Assembly: GCF_028595325.1 (NCBI RefSeq)
Contig: NZ_JAQQXR010000011.1
Span: 1-64,000 of the forward strand
Reading direction: 5' to 3'
Length of the DNA stretch: 64,000 nt
DNA from: Janthinobacterium fluminis
GTDB taxonomy: Bacteria > Pseudomonadota > Gammaproteobacteria > Burkholderiales > Burkholderiaceae_D
The notes beneath the pieces were generated by a model that was not told where the DNA came from, made no database searches, and saw only the letters and a program-made list of their open reading frames with translations. How positions within the stretch are numbered: the first letter of the stretch is position 1; each line of letters starts with the position of its first letter. The position numbers and the translations under genes are program-made. Shown piece by piece: positions 41,462 through 51,500 of the stretch.

Positions 41462-41518
41462 TGATCTCTCAGTTCATGGTGGCAAATGGACGGCGCGCGC
41501 CGTCCCCGTGGCGCATCC

Positions 41519-41827
41519 TCAGTCGACCTTGGCCGGCGCGGGCGTGGCTGCGGCGGGTGCGGCCGGCACAGCTGTGGCGGGCGCGGCCTCCTTCGCCGGG
41601 GCCGCCTCGACCGGACCGGTCGGCACCACCGTGCTAGGCGGCGTGCCGCCGCGGAAATCCGTCGCATACCAGCCGGTGCCCTTCAACTGGAAGCCGGCGG
41701 CCGTCAACTGCTTCTTAAACGTCGGCTTGCCGCAGGACAGACACACCGTCAGCACAGGATCGGAAATCTTCTGCAAGACATCCTTGGCGAAACCACAATC
41801 GTCACAGCGGTAAGCGTAAATCGGCAT
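41519..41827 (-). CDS. FmdB-family zinc-ribbon protein
   Basis: A 102-residue protein. The N-terminal zinc ribbon has cysteines C8, C11, C29 and C32 (MPIYAYRCDDCG ... CLSCGKP), followed by QLTAAGFQLKGTGWYATDF, the family's conserved core. The C-terminal third is an Ala/Pro-rich tail of low complexity. It heads the FmdB-DUF502-aspS set. It probably acts as a small regulatory or nucleic-acid-binding protein, but this is not proven. Confidence 0.9.
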   Translation of the reverse strand: MPIYAYRCDDCGFAKDVLQKISDPVLTVCLSCGKPTFKKQLTAAGFQLKGTGWYATDFRGGTPPSTVVPTGPVEAAPAKEAAPATAVPAAPAAATPAPAKVD

Positions 41828-41902
41828 TCATTACTCCGCAAAAATCATCAAAAACCCTGAATTATAAAGCTTTTTGCCTCCCCTCACGCATTTCCATCCC
41901 GC

Positions 41903-42019
41903 CAACAATGGGGTCAGGTCTAGACATGGCGGTTTACGTCCTTTCGGCCACGCCGGCGGCGGCGCCAAGCTGTTGCCTCGCCGCACAAACCGCCATGTCT
42001 AGACCTGACCCCATTGTTG
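41903..42019. repeat. Perfect 33-base inverted repeat with GGGGTCAGGTC core
   Basis: The left arm 41903-41935 and right arm 41987-42019 are exact reverse complements over 33 bases. Each contains GGGGTCAGGTCTAGACATGG. They flank a 51-base GC-rich spacer. The element lies between FmdB and the divergent PEP-CTERM gene and has no coding capacity. The GGGG-x-CAG-x-x-C edge resembles the palindrome at 11606-11667. It looks like a REP/MITE-type intergenic element. Confidence 0.75.
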
Positions 42020-42043
42020 CGCTCAGGCTAATGCACAAATAAT

Positions 42044-42130
42044 TATAATTTAGACATATTTCTTGTCAATGCACACCTAGCCGTGATTAAATTGATGTTG
42101 GAAATGCAAGGAAGTCTGCCGGATCCGGCA
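42044..42130 (+). promoter_or_regulatory. Candidate promoter and palindrome before the PEP-CTERM gene
   Basis: A perfect TATAAT lies at 42044-42049 in an AT-rich stretch; the only -35-like match (TTGCGC at 42018) is 20 bases upstream and overlaps the inverted repeat. A perfect 14-base palindrome TGCCGGATCCGGCA at 42117-42130 lies 51 bases before the start. It could be an operator or a hairpin in the leader. With the inverted repeat, these account for the 354-base gap at 41828-42181. Confidence 0.35.
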
Positions 42131-42181
42131 AGTATGGGCGCCGTCCCTCGCCGCAGACATGCACATCAAGGAAATGACTAA

Positions 42182-42799
42182 ATGGACACGAAAATGAAAA
42201 AAATCTTGCTCGCCGGTTTGTTTTGCGCCGCCACCGCCCCGTCTTTCGCGGCAACCACCTTTACCGAAGATTTTAGCAATTTGAACGCCTGGACCACGCC
42301 AACCTACGCCCATGTCATGGCCGATCCGTTTGGCGGCAGCGGCAATGTGCTGGGTTTCAGCAACGGCACCGGCGGCGGGGATATCTTCAGCACGGCCACG
42401 TTCAAGTCCGGCTATATCAATTTCGACTACCGCGGCGCAAGCTCGCTGGGCGTTAACGGCGGCGGCTTCGTCGGCATTAGCCAAGGCTTGCCTGGCGTCC
42501 ATACCTGGCTGGCGGGCGGCGGGGCCTATCCTACGCCAACCACGCTGGTCAACGACGGCACCTGGCACCACTACAGCGTCGCCTTCGACGCGAGCTTGGT
42601 CAACGCCGCCTCGGTCCACTTGACGCTCGAACAGTACAATATTAGCGCTCCCGACCTGGCGCTGTTCCGCGCCATGTCTGTCTCGGACACGCCGCTGCCC
42701 GCAGTGCCGGAACCGGAAAACTATGCCATGCTGCTGGCCGGCCTGGGTATCCTCGGCTTCAGCCTGCGCCGCAAAACGAAGGCCAAGGCCGAGGCATAA
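42182..42799 (+). CDS. PEP-CTERM sorted exoprotein
   Basis: A 205-residue secreted protein. After MDTK comes a signal peptide (MKKILLAGLFCAATAPSFAA). A beta-rich, glycine-rich body follows, then a C-terminal PEP-CTERM signal: VPEPENYAMLLAGLGILGFSL and the basic tail RRKTKAKAEA. Such proteins are processed by exosortase and anchored or released with exopolysaccharide. The exosortase is not in this window. AAGGAA eight bases upstream supports the first ATG. Body family not recognised. Confidence 0.87.
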   Translation: MDTKMKKILLAGLFCAATAPSFAATTFTEDFSNLNAWTTPTYAHVMADPFGGSGNVLGFSNGTGGGDIFSTATFKSGYINFDYRGASSLGVNGGGFVGISQGLPGVHTWLAGGGAYPTPTTLVNDGTWHHYSVAFDASLVNAASVHLTLEQYNISAPDLALFRAMSVSDTPLPAVPEPENYAMLLAGLGILGFSLRRKTKAKAEA

Positions 42800-42821
42800 A
42801 ACATCGCCGCGATCTATCCGC

Positions 42822-42845
42822 AGCCCGCTTGACGCGGGCTTTTTT
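42822..42845 (+). terminator. Intrinsic terminator of the PEP-CTERM gene
   Basis: AGCCCGC-TTGAC-GCGGGCT followed by TTTTT, 22 bases after the stop codon. It overlaps the last codons of the convergent methyltransferase gene. Confidence 0.85.
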
Positions 42846-43452
42846 ACGCCTGTCCGGCCTTGCGGCGCCAGACCATCCAGCGCTCCTTGCCCTCGAAAAT
42901 GGCGATGGAGTCGCCGACGGCTGCGTCGACGATGCAGTCGAAGTGCGCCGCGAGCAGGCCGTCGAGCTGGGCGCGGGCGATGCCGAACGGCGGGCCGCGC
43001 AGGCCGTCGTCGAAGTAGAAGTAGCCGGCCAGCAGCGCGCCCGGCGCCAGCAGCGCGGCCCAGCGCGCCGCCACCTGCGGCCACAGCGCGCGCGGCAGCG
43101 CGCACAGGAAGGCCCGTTCGTAGATCAGTTGCAGCGGCTGGGGCGGTTCGTAGGCGAAGAAGTCGGCCTGCTGCACGCGCCCTTCCCAGGCGCCGACGGC
43201 GGCGCGCGCGGCCGCCACGGCCGCCGGCGCGAAGTCGATGGCGGTGGCATCCCAGCCGGCTTCGCACAGGTAGGCCAGTTCGTAGGCGGCGCCGCAGCCG
43301 GGGATCAGGCAGCGCAGCGGCGCGCCGGCGTCTTGCACGAAGCGGCGCAGCGCCTCCGGCACGCCGCCGCGGTCCCACGGCGTGAAGCCGCGCTCGAAGC
43401 GTTCGTCCCAGAACGCTGGCGTGAGCGGGTCGCGGGCCGCGAAGCTGGGCAT
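42844..43452 (-). CDS. Thiopurine S-methyltransferase-like methyltransferase
   Basis: A 202-residue protein of the TPMT family. It opens with the typical FWDERFERGFTPWDRGGVPEALRRFV and has the SAM motif CLIPGCGAAYELAYLCEAGWDATAIDFAPAAV, followed by YERAFLCALPRALWPQVAARW. Substrates of the bacterial members include tellurium/selenium compounds and thiols, but here the substrate is unknown. It starts 13 bases after the ubiB stop. Confidence 0.87.
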   Translation of the reverse strand: MPSFAARDPLTPAFWDERFERGFTPWDRGGVPEALRRFVQDAGAPLRCLIPGCGAAYELAYLCEAGWDATAIDFAPAAVAAARAAVGAWEGRVQQADFFAYEPPQPLQLIYERAFLCALPRALWPQVAARWAALLAPGALLAGYFYFDDGLRGPPFGIARAQLDGLLAAHFDCIVDAAVGDSIAIFEGKERWMVWRRKAGQA

Positions 43453-43465
43453 GGCGGGGCGTCCC

Positions 43466-45034
43466 TTATGCCGCGTGCTGCCAGCGCAGCAGCAGTTGCA
43501 GGCCGAGCGCGCCGACGGCGAAGGCGCCGACGAAGTAGACGACGAAGCTGAGCAGGCGGTTGGTGTGGCGCTGTTCGGCGATCAGGGTTTTCAGCAGCTG
43601 GGTGTCGTTGTCGCGCGGCTCGCCCGCCACCGTCAGCGCGTGGTGCACCAGGCGCGGCAGCGCCGGCAGGATGTGGGCGTAGCGCGGCGCCTCCGCTTTC
43701 AGGCGCTCGAACAGGCCCTGCACGCCGACCTGCTCGGCCATCCAGTTTTCCAGGTAGGGCTTGGCGGTTTTCCACAGGTCGAGTTCGGGGTCGAGCTGGC
43801 GGCCCAGGCCCTCGATGTTGAGCAGGGTCTTTTGCAGCAGCACCAGTTGCGGCTGCACTTCGACGTTGAAGCGGCGCGAGGTCTGGAACAGGCGCAGCAA
43901 GATCTGGCCGAAGGAGATGTCTTTCAGCGGCCGGTCGAAGATCGGTTCGCAGCAGGCGCGCACGGCCGATTCCAGTTCGTCGACGCGCGTCTCTTTCGGC
44001 GCCCAGCCCGATTCGATGTGGGCTTCGGCCACGCGCTTGTAGTCGCGCCGGAAGAAGGCGAGGAAGTTTTGCGACAGGTAGTCTTTGTCGAAGTCGTTGA
44101 GCGTGCCCACGATGCCGAAGTCGAGGGCGATGTAGCGGCCGAAGGTGGCCGGCGCCACCGAGACGAGGATGTTCCCCGGGTGCATGTCGGCGTGGAAGAA
44201 GCCGTCGCGGAACACTTGGGTGAAGAAGATTTCGACGCCGTCGCTGGAGAGTTTTTTCAGGTCGACGCCGGCCGCGGCCAGCCGGTCGAGCTGGGAGACG
44301 GGGATGCCGACCATGCGCTCCATGACGATGACGCTGGGCGAGCAGTAGTCCCAGTGCATTTCCGGCACCAGCAGCAGGTTCGAGTTGGCGAAGTTGCGCC
44401 GCAACTGGCTGGCGTTGGCCGCCTCGCGCATCAGGTCGAGTTCGTCGTGCAGGTATTTGTCGAATTCGCCGACGACTTCCTTCGGTTTCAAACGCTTGCT
44501 GTCGGCCCAGATGCGGCCTATCCACTCGGCCGCGATGTGCATCAGCGCGACGTCTTCGTCGATGAGCTTTTTCATGCCCGGCCGCAGCACCTTGACGGCC
44601 ACTTCCTTGCCGTCCTTGAGCGTGGCGAAATGCACCTGGGCGATCGAGGCCGACGCCACCGGCGTGCGCTCGAAGTTGGCGAACAGTTGCTCCGGGTGGG
44701 CGCCCAGCGATTTGACGATTTGCGCGATGGCCAGGTCGGAGTCGAACGGCGGCACCTGGTCTTGCAGGCGCGCCAGTTCGTCGGCCAGGTCGGCCGGCAT
44801 CAGGTCGCGCCGGGTCGACAGCACCTGGCCGAACTTGACGAAGATCGGCCCCAGCTCCTCCAGGGCCATGCGCATGCGCTCGCCGCGCGGCGCGCTGATG
44901 TCGCGCCAGAAGATGACGGTGTCGATCAGTTTGGCGGTGCGCGGCACTTTCAAGCCGGAAATGGCGATTTCGTCGAGGCCGTATTTGATAATCACCCGCA
45001 GGATTTTCAGCAGGCGCAGGAATTTCAAGATCAT
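43466..45034 (-). CDS. ubiB: UbiB, ubiquinone biosynthesis ABC1/ADCK-family kinase-like protein
   Basis: A 522-residue protein. The family KxGQ motif is in [22 protein letters not shown]. The ATP-binding features are [27 protein letters not shown] and [12 protein letters not shown], with [12 protein letters not shown] as catalytic loop. Two C-terminal hydrophobic segments (about 480-515) anchor it in the membrane. It supports the hydroxylation steps of ubiquinone synthesis. Its ATG overlaps the ubiJ stop as ATGA; ubiE-ubiJ-ubiB order is conserved in Proteobacteria. Confidence 0.94.
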   Translation of the reverse strand: MILKFLRLLKILRVIIKYGLDEIAISGLKVPRTAKLIDTVIFWRDISAPRGERMRMALEELGPIFVKFGQVLSTRRDLMPADLADELARLQDQVPPFDSDLAIAQIVKSLGAHPEQLFANFERTPVASASIAQVHFATLKDGKEVAVKVLRPGMKKLIDEDVALMHIAAEWIGRIWADSKRLKPKEVVGEFDKYLHDELDLMREAANASQLRRNFANSNLLLVPEMHWDYCSPSVIVMERMVGIPVSQLDRLAAAGVDLKKLSSDGVEIFFTQVFRDGFFHADMHPGNILVSVAPATFGRYIALDFGIVGTLNDFDKDYLSQNFLAFFRRDYKRVAEAHIESGWAPKETRVDELESAVRACCEPIFDRPLKDISFGQILLRLFQTSRRFNVEVQPQLVLLQKTLLNIEGLGRQLDPELDLWKTAKPYLENWMAEQVGVQGLFERLKAEAPRYAHILPALPRLVHHALTVAGEPRDNDTQLLKTLIAEQRHTNRLLSFVVYFVGAFAVGALGLQLLLRWQHAA

Positions 45035-45663
45035 GTGAGGTCCGGTGAGGATGGCGCGGAGCGCGCCAGTTTTTGCTCCATTTTGTCGAGGCGCTTGGCC
45101 ATGCGCTCGACGTCGTCGCGCAGGCGCGTCACGTCGCCGGAGAATTCGGCGACGGCCAGCGGGCGCACCAGCAGCGGCTGCTCTTCCAGGAAGAACTCGG
45201 CGACGTTTTCCGCCAGTTTTTTCTGGCCGCCGCGGAGCGCCGCGACGACGGCCCGGGCGCCCGAGGCGAGGCGCTGGGCGGCCACCTGGCCCACCAGCTT
45301 TTCCAGGTCGTGCTCGGCTTCCCAGCGCAGCGTCTTGCTCAATTGCGAGATGGCGTTGGCGAATTCGGCGTCGCCGTCGATCTTCACGTAGGCGAAGGCG
45401 CGCTCGCGGTTTTGCAGGATCAGCGGCAGGTCGCTCGGCTTGACGCGTATCGTCACGTCGGCCGCCGCGTCGGCCGGCGCGACCTCGAACAGGCCGGCGC
45501 TGACGCGCAGGCGCAGCGCCAGCGCACCGGCGTCGATGCAGGCGACCTTGCCGCCGTGCAGAGCGAGTTGCTGCTGGGCCCAGGGCTCCTGCGCCAGCAG
45601 ATGGTTGATCGTCGCGACGACGGGCGCGCTGAGTGCGGCGTTGCTTGGAATAGGTAGGGGCAT
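45031..45663 (-). CDS. ubiJ: UbiJ, SCP2-like ubiquinone accessory factor
   Basis: A 210-residue protein with an SCP2-type lipid-binding domain ([60 protein letters not shown]) and a C-terminal coiled-coil-prone tail ([20 protein letters not shown]). UbiJ binds isoprenoid quinone intermediates in the Ubi metabolon. The start at ATG 45663 lacks a clear ribosome-binding site, and only about 16 bases separate it from the end of an intrinsic terminator. Confidence 0.88.
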   Translation of the reverse strand: MPLPIPSNAALSAPVVATINHLLAQEPWAQQQLALHGGKVACIDAGALALRLRVSAGLFEVAPADAAADVTIRVKPSDLPLILQNRERAFAYVKIDGDAEFANAISQLSKTLRWEAEHDLEKLVGQVAAQRLASGARAVVAALRGGQKKLAENVAEFFLEEQPLLVRPLAVAEFSGDVTRLRDDVERMAKRLDKMEQKLARSAPSSPDLT

Positions 45664-45679
45664 TCGGTCTATGTATATC

Positions 45680-45713
45680 AAAAAAAAACCGCCCGGGGAC
45701 ATCGTGGGCGGTT
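45680..45713 (-). terminator. Intrinsic terminator between the Tim44-like gene and ubiJ
   Basis: On the minus strand AACCGCCC and GGGCGGTT arms (45713-45706 and 45694-45687) close a hairpin followed by a run of T residues (45688-45680). It lies 58 bases after the Tim44-like stop and just ahead of ubiJ. Confidence 0.8.
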
Positions 45714-45770
45714 GATCTTACCAGCTTGCCGGGCTTTCCCCCGGCAGCATCACGAATTTACTGCTTGTGT

Positions 45771-46730
45771 TCAGGAAAGCTGCTGGATGCCGGCCAGCAT
45801 CCAGCCGCCATTGCCGGACAGCGGTTTCGACAGGTTCCACACCTCGGCGAACGGCTCCGGCGCGGCGTTCGGCGCCGAGCGTATCATGCCGGCGAACTTG
45901 ACGCTGGCCAGGTAGTCGGCGGCGCCCGTTTCGATGCCCAGCAATTCGGCCTCGATGGTGACGACGTCGGTGAAGTCGGCCACGGCGCCGCGCTCCTGCA
46001 GTTGCAGCTTCATTTCGGCATACACTTCCGGCGTCGTGAACTCGCGGATGTCGTTGACGTCCGCCTTGTCCCAGGCCGCTTGCAGGCGGATGAAATTGCT
46101 TTTCGCGTGGCGCAGGAAGCCGGCAGTGTCGAAGTCGGCCGGCACGCCCCACGGCGCCGGCGCGGCGACCGGCTTGTACAGCATGCTGTCCGAGGCGGCC
46201 GGCGGCGCCGGCGCCACTGGTTCGAAGGCGCGCGGCTGCAGGTGCGAGCCGATGTCGAGCGCGTTGCCGGCGCCCTGGGGCTGCGGCGCGTTGCCGCCGA
46301 AGCCGCCGGCGAACGGCGTGCTGTTGTTGCCGGCGCGCTTGCCGCGCACCAGGCGGTAGATGAAGAAGGCGGCGCCGGCCAGCAGCGCGACCATCAGCAG
46401 CGAGCCGATCATGCTGGCCAGGGCGCCGCCCAGGCCGAAGTGCGACAGCAAGGCGCCCAGGCCCAGGCCCAGCAGGGCGCCGCCGAGGATGCCTTTCCAG
46501 CGGCTGGCCGGCTTCGGCGGAATGGCCGGCGTTGCGGCCGGCGCGGGCGCCGCCTGCGCCTGGCGCGGCGCGGCCGGAGCCGGGGCCGCGGCCGGCGCCT
46601 GGCGGGTGACGTTTTGCGACTGCCGGCCGATCGAACGGCCGCCGCCCATCGGCCGCGCCATCGCCTCGGCCAGCATCGACACGGTGAACGCGGCCAACAT
46701 CAGGCCGACCAGCATTTTCTTCATCTTCAT
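45771..46730 (-). CDS. Tim44-domain membrane protein
   Basis: A 319-residue protein. The ATG at 46730 is preceded by AGGAG. A signal or anchor segment (MKKMLVGLMLAAFTVSMLAEAMA) is followed by a Pro/Ala-rich linker, two glycine-rich hydrophobic segments (about 85-130: GILGGALLGLGLGALLSHFG, GSLLMVALLAGAAFFIYRLV), another linker and a C-terminal Tim44-like domain (LRHAKSNFIRLQAAWDKADV, WNLSKPLSGNGGWMLAGIQQL). Bacterial Tim44-like proteins are found beside ubi genes in Betaproteobacteria; role unproven. It starts eight bases after ubiE ends. Confidence 0.88.
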   Translation of the reverse strand: MKMKKMLVGLMLAAFTVSMLAEAMARPMGGGRSIGRQSQNVTRQAPAAAPAPAAPRQAQAAPAPAATPAIPPKPASRWKGILGGALLGLGLGALLSHFGLGGALASMIGSLLMVALLAGAAFFIYRLVRGKRAGNNSTPFAGGFGGNAPQPQGAGNALDIGSHLQPRAFEPVAPAPPAASDSMLYKPVAAPAPWGVPADFDTAGFLRHAKSNFIRLQAAWDKADVNDIREFTTPEVYAEMKLQLQERGAVADFTDVVTIEAELLGIETGAADYLASVKFAGMIRSAPNAAPEPFAEVWNLSKPLSGNGGWMLAGIQQLS

Positions 46731-46738
46731 GACTGCTC

Positions 46739-47473
46739 CTACAGTTTGATGCCCGTGTGCAAAGCCGCGACGCCGGCCGTCAAATTGAAATATTGCACGC
46801 GCTCCAGGCCGGCGTCCTGCATCATGGTTTTCAGGGTTTCCTGGTCCGGATGCATGCGGATCGATTCGGCCAGATAGCGGTAGCTTTCCGCGTCGCCGGC
46901 GATCTTCTGGCCCAGCCACGGCAAGACCGAGAACGAATACACGTCATACGGCTTTTGCAGCGGCGCCGCCACTTTCGAGAATTCCAGCACCAGCAGCTTG
47001 CCGCCCGGTTTCAGCACGCGGCGCATTTCTGCCAGCGCCTGGTCCTTGTGCGTCATATTGCGCAGGCCGAAGGCCACGCTGACGCGGTCGAAATAATTGT
47101 CCGGGAACGGCAGTTTTTCCGCGTCGCACAGCAAGGTGGGGGTCAGCAGGCCGCGGTTCAAGAGCCGGTCGCGGCCGACGCGCAGCATCGACTCGTTGAT
47201 GTCGGTCAGCCAGACCTCGCCGCTGGGGCCGGCCTGCCTGGCGAACACCTTGGCCAGGTCGCCGGTGCCGCCGGCGATGTCGAGCACCTTGAAACCGGGG
47301 CGCACGCCGGCGTTGGCGATGGTGAAGGTCTTCCACAGGCGATGCAAACCGGCCGACATCAAGTCGTTCATCACATCGTATTTGGCGGCGACGGAGTGGA
47401 ACACCTTCGCCACCTCGTGCACTTTGTCGTCTTCCGAAACGGTTTTGTAGCCGAAATGAGTCGTATTGGTCAT
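46739..47473 (-). CDS. ubiE: UbiE, demethylmenaquinone/2-methoxy-6-polyprenyl-benzoquinol methyltransferase
   Basis: A 244-residue methyltransferase with all UbiE signatures: [41 protein letters not shown], the SAM motif [16 protein letters not shown], and [24 protein letters not shown]. It performs the C-methylation in ubiquinone (and menaquinone) synthesis. The start at ATG 47473 gives the canonical N-terminus. Same-strand neighbours are a DUF971 protein upstream and the Tim44-like protein downstream. Confidence 0.96.
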   Translation of the reverse strand: MTNTTHFGYKTVSEDDKVHEVAKVFHSVAAKYDVMNDLMSAGLHRLWKTFTIANAGVRPGFKVLDIAGGTGDLAKVFARQAGPSGEVWLTDINESMLRVGRDRLLNRGLLTPTLLCDAEKLPFPDNYFDRVSVAFGLRNMTHKDQALAEMRRVLKPGGKLLVLEFSKVAAPLQKPYDVYSFSVLPWLGQKIAGDAESYRYLAESIRMHPDQETLKTMMQDAGLERVQYFNLTAGVAALHTGIKL

Positions 47474-47601
47474 GGTAAGCAGCCTGATTGATCTGCACGC
47501 ATTATACAAGCGGGGCGCGGATTAACGCTGGCCGCAGCTTGACCTGGGTGAAGCTTAGGCCGGATTCAACCTGTTCGGCTCGCCGCGCGCGGCTGATCCG
47601 C

Positions 47602-48048
47602 TCAGTGCTGGTGGCCGCAGCCATGGCCCTTGGCCGGCGCGGCAGGCAGCGCGGCGCCGGCGTCGCGCCCGCTGTCGCCGGCGAATCCGGCCGCGTGCAG
47701 GCGCTCCAGGTAGTTTTGCCACAGCGCGGCCTGCTGCGCGCCCAGCTTGTACAGGTAGTCCCAGGAATACAGGCCGGTGTTGTGGCCGTCCGAGAAGCTC
47801 GGCTGCACCGCATAGTTGCCGACCGGCTCCAGGCCCGTCAGCGCGACGTCGCGCTTGCCCAGTTGCAGCACTTCCTGGCCCTGGCCGTGGCCGCGCACTT
47901 CGGCCGACGGCGAATACACGCGCAGCAGTTCAAACGGCAGGGAAAAGCTGGCGCCGTCGTCGAAACTCACTTCGAGCACGCGCGACTTGCTGTGCACCGT
48001 CAATCCGGTTGCCTGCGGTGTCGGGGCCGATGTTCGGGAAACTGTCAT
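47602..48048 (-). CDS. DUF971 (gamma-butyrobetaine hydroxylase-like N-terminal) protein
   Basis: A 148-residue protein. The conserved fold is visible as LTVHSKSRVLEVSFDDGASFSLPFELLRVYSPSAEV and LEPVGNYAVQPSFSDGHNTGLYSWDYLYKLG. The C-terminal tail ends in a Cys/His-rich GHGCGHQH that might bind metal. DUF971 proteins are linked to iron-sulfur assembly (ApbC-associated) in other bacteria. It is commonly found next to ubiE in this group. Confidence 0.9.
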   Translation of the reverse strand: MTVSRTSAPTPQATGLTVHSKSRVLEVSFDDGASFSLPFELLRVYSPSAEVRGHGQGQEVLQLGKRDVALTGLEPVGNYAVQPSFSDGHNTGLYSWDYLYKLGAQQAALWQNYLERLHAAGFAGDSGRDAGAALPAAPAKGHGCGHQH

Positions 48049-48078
48049 GGTGCTGCCTTTTTGACGTGTCCGGGCCGC

Positions 48079-48531
48079 TCAGGCGGCCAGACGTTGAACG
48101 ATGGCCGCGCGCAATTGCGGCAGCAGGGCGCGGCGCGCGGCCAGCGCCTCGGCCGGCGTCTGCCGCTGGGCGGCGGCCCAGGTTGGGTTGGGGAAATGGG
48201 CGTCGTCGCGGTAGCGCGGAATCACATGCCAGTGCACGTGCGGCGTCATGTTGCCGAAGCTGGCCACATTGATTTTTTCCGCCCGCATCACGTCGCGCTG
48301 GGCCAGTTCCACTTGCCACACGACGTCCATGATGTGGCTGCGCTCGGCCGCCGGCAGGTCCGTCATTTCCTTGACGTGGGCGTGCCAGACGACGCGGCAA
48401 AAGCCCGGGTAGGCCGGCTCGTCGACCAGCACCACGGCCAGGCGGGCGTCGCGCCACAACAGCGCGCCGCCCTGCCCCGCGTCGGCGTCGAAGCCGGCCA
48501 GCAGGGAACACAGCTCGCAGGCCGGCGTCAC
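48079..48531 (-). CDS. HIT-family nucleotide hydrolase
   Basis: A 150-residue HIT protein. The catalytic triad motif is [10 protein letters not shown], with the N-terminal cysteines CELC. The start is a GTG that overlaps the stop of the upstream FAD/Fe-S oxidoreductase (GTGA), so translation is probably coupled. Family members hydrolyse dinucleoside polyphosphates or nucleoside phosphoramidates. Substrate not predictable. Confidence 0.88.
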   Translation of the reverse strand: MTPACELCSLLAGFDADAGQGGALLWRDARLAVVLVDEPAYPGFCRVVWHAHVKEMTDLPAAERSHIMDVVWQVELAQRDVMRAEKINVASFGNMTPHVHWHVIPRYRDDAHFPNPTWAAAQRQTPAEALAARRALLPQLRAAIVQRLAA

Positions 48532-51500
48532 ACCAGCACCCGCTCGATGCCGCCGTCGTTGGCGCGCTTGACGTAGTCGGGCATCCAGTTTTCGCCCAGC
48601 AAGTGCTTGGCCATTTCGACGACGATATAGTCGGCCGTCGTGCCGGAGTCGTCGTTGTAGCGCGACAGCCCCTGCAGGCAGGACGGGCAGCTGGTCAGGA
48701 TCTTGACGTCGCCGTCGAAGCCGTCGGCGCGCAGCTTGTCTGCGCCCTTGAGCATTTCCTCTTCCTTGCGGAAGCGCACCTGGGTCGAGATGTCGGGCCG
48801 CGTCACGGCCAGCGAGCCGGACTCGCCGCAGCAGCGGTCGTTCTTCTCGATCTTGACGTTGTCGACCGTCGTGATCAGCGCGTTGACGGTCTTGCTCGAC
48901 TCCTGCAACTTCATCGGGTTGTGGCAAGGCTCGTGGTACATATAGCGGGTGCCGTTGACGCCGGCCAGCTTGACGTCTTTTTCCAGCAGGTACTCATGGA
49001 TGTCCATGATGCGGCAGCCGGGGAAAATCTTGTCGAACTCATAGGTCGCCAACTGGTCGTAGCAGGTGCCGCAGGACACCAGCACGGTCTTGATGTCGAG
49101 GTAGTTGAGCGTGTTGGCCATGCGGTGGAACAGCACGCGGTTGTCCGTCATCATCTTCTCGGCCTTGTCGAACTCGCCGGCGCCGCGCTGCGGATAACCG
49201 CAGCACAGATAGCCCGGCGGCAGCACCGTCTGCACGCCCACTTCCCACAGCATGGCCTGGGTCGCCAGCCCCACTTGCGAGAACAGCCTCTCCGAGCCGC
49301 AGCCGGGGAAGTAGAACACGGCTTCCGTGTCCGCCGTCGTCTTGTGCGGGTTGCGGATGATGGGGATGACCTTGTCGTCCTCGATGTCGAGCAGCGCCCG
49401 CGCCGATTTCTTCGGCAGGTTGCCCGGCATTTTCTTGTTGATGAAGTGGATCACCTGGGCCTTGACGGGCGGCTTGCCGGTCGACGGCGGCGGCGCCTTG
49501 GTCTGTTTTTTGGCGAATTTCTTCAGCAAGTCGTGGCCCAGGCGCTGCGCCTTGTAGCCCCAGCCTATCATCACTTTGCGGGTGGCGTTGATGGTCACCG
49601 GGTCGGTCGCGTTGAGGAAGAACATCGTCGCGGCCGTGCCGGGGTTGAAGCTTTTCTTGTCCATCTTGCGCAGCAGGTTGCGCATATTCATCGACACGTC
49701 GCCGAAGTCGATGTTGACCGGGCAAGGCGTGACGCATTTGTGGCAGACGGTGCAGTGGTCGGCCACGTCCTCGAACTCTTCCCAGTGCTTGATGGAGATG
49801 CCGCGCCGGGTCTGCTCCTCGTACAGGAAGGCTTCGATCAGCGACGAGGTCGCCAATATCTTGTCGCGCGGCGAGTACAGCAGGTTGGCGCGCGGCACGT
49901 GGGTCGAGCACACGGGTTTGCACTTGCCGCAGCGCAGGCAATCCTTGACGCTGGTGGCGATGGCGCCGATGTCGCTTTGCTGCATGATCAGCGATTCGTG
50001 GCCCATCAGGCCGAACGACGGCGTGTAGGCGTTGCGCAAGTCGGCGCCCATGCCCTCCAGGTTCAGCAGCTTGCCCTTGTTGAAGCGCCCTTCCGGGTCG
50101 ATGCGCTGCTTGTAGCTGCGGAATTCGCCGATTTCCTCTTCCGTCAGGAATTCCAGCTTGGTGATGCCGATGCCGTGCTCGCCCGAGATGACGCCGTCCA
50201 GCGAACGGGCCAGCACCATGATGCGGGCCACCGCGTGGTGGGCGTCCTGCAGCATGGCATAGTTGTCCGAGTTGACCGGCAAGTTCGTGTGGACGTTGCC
50301 GTCGCCGGCGTGCATGTGCAGCGCGACGAAGACGCGCGAGCGCAGCACGCGGGCGTGGATCGCCGTCGCCTCGTCGAGGATGGACTTGAAGGCGGCGCCG
50401 TTGAAGATTTGCCGCAGTTGCGCGCGGATTTCCTGCTTCCACGTGATGCGCACGGTGCGGTCCTGCACAACGTCGAGCAGGCTGGCGCCCGGCTGCTGCG
50501 CCAGGCGCGCCTCGAACACGGGCGCCAGGCGCTCCAGCCCCAGCTCGGCCAGCCGCTCCTGGACGTCCGCCAGCGGCCGGTCCAGCTCGGCCAGCACATA
50601 GCTCCAGCGCGCCCGCACCTGCGCCAGCAGCGCCGCGGCCTGCTGCACGCGGTCGCCGAGCATTTCGGCGTCGTCGACGCGGTCGTCGGCGGCGTCGTCG
50701 CTCTTGCCGACCGGCAGGTTGCCGGCGGCGAAGAAGTCGGCCAGCGCGTCCGCCAGTTCCAGCTTGTTCTTGATCGACAGTTCGATGTTGATGCGCTCGA
50801 TGCCATCCGTGTACTCGCCCATGCGGTTCAGCGGGATGACGACGTCCTCGTTGATCTTGAAGGCGTTGGTGTGCTTGGCGATGGCGGCCGTGCGGGCGCG
50901 GTCGAGCCAGAACTTCTTGCGCGCCTCGGGGCTGACGGCGACGAAGCCCTCGCCGACGCGGGTGTTGGCCAGGCGCACCACTTCCGAGGCGGCCACGGCC
51001 ACCGCGTTCTCGTCGTCGCCGACGATGTCGCCGAACAGCGCCATCTTCGGCAGCACGCCGCGCTTCGACTTGGTGGCGTAGCCGACGGCGCGCAGGTAGC
51101 GCTCGTCCAGGTGTTCGAGGCCGGCCAGGCGTATCGTCGTGTAGCCTTCGCCGCGGGCCGGCAAGGCGTCCAGGTAATCCTTGATTTCGACAATGGACGG
51201 GATGGCGTCGCGGGCCTGGCCGAAGAATTCCAGGCAGACGGTGCGGGCGTGTTTCGGCATCTTGTGCAAGATCCAGCGCGCCGACGTGATCAAGCCGTCG
51301 CAACCCTCTTTCTGGATGCCCGGCAGGCCGGCGAGGAATTTGTCGGTGACGTCCTTGCCCAGGCCCTCCTTGCGGAATTTACGGCCGGGGATTTCCAGCA
51401 GCTCCGTCTTGAACGGCTGCGCCCTGGCGGCGTCGCGCGGCGTCGGGTGCGTCCATTCCAGCTTGAACTTGGCCACCGGCGCGTCGTGGATCTTGCCCAG

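Noticed and set aside
42080..42115. Possible sigma-54 promoter before the PEP-CTERM gene (TTGGAAATGCAAGG)
   Set aside because: The GG and GC elements are not at the required -24/-12 spacing.
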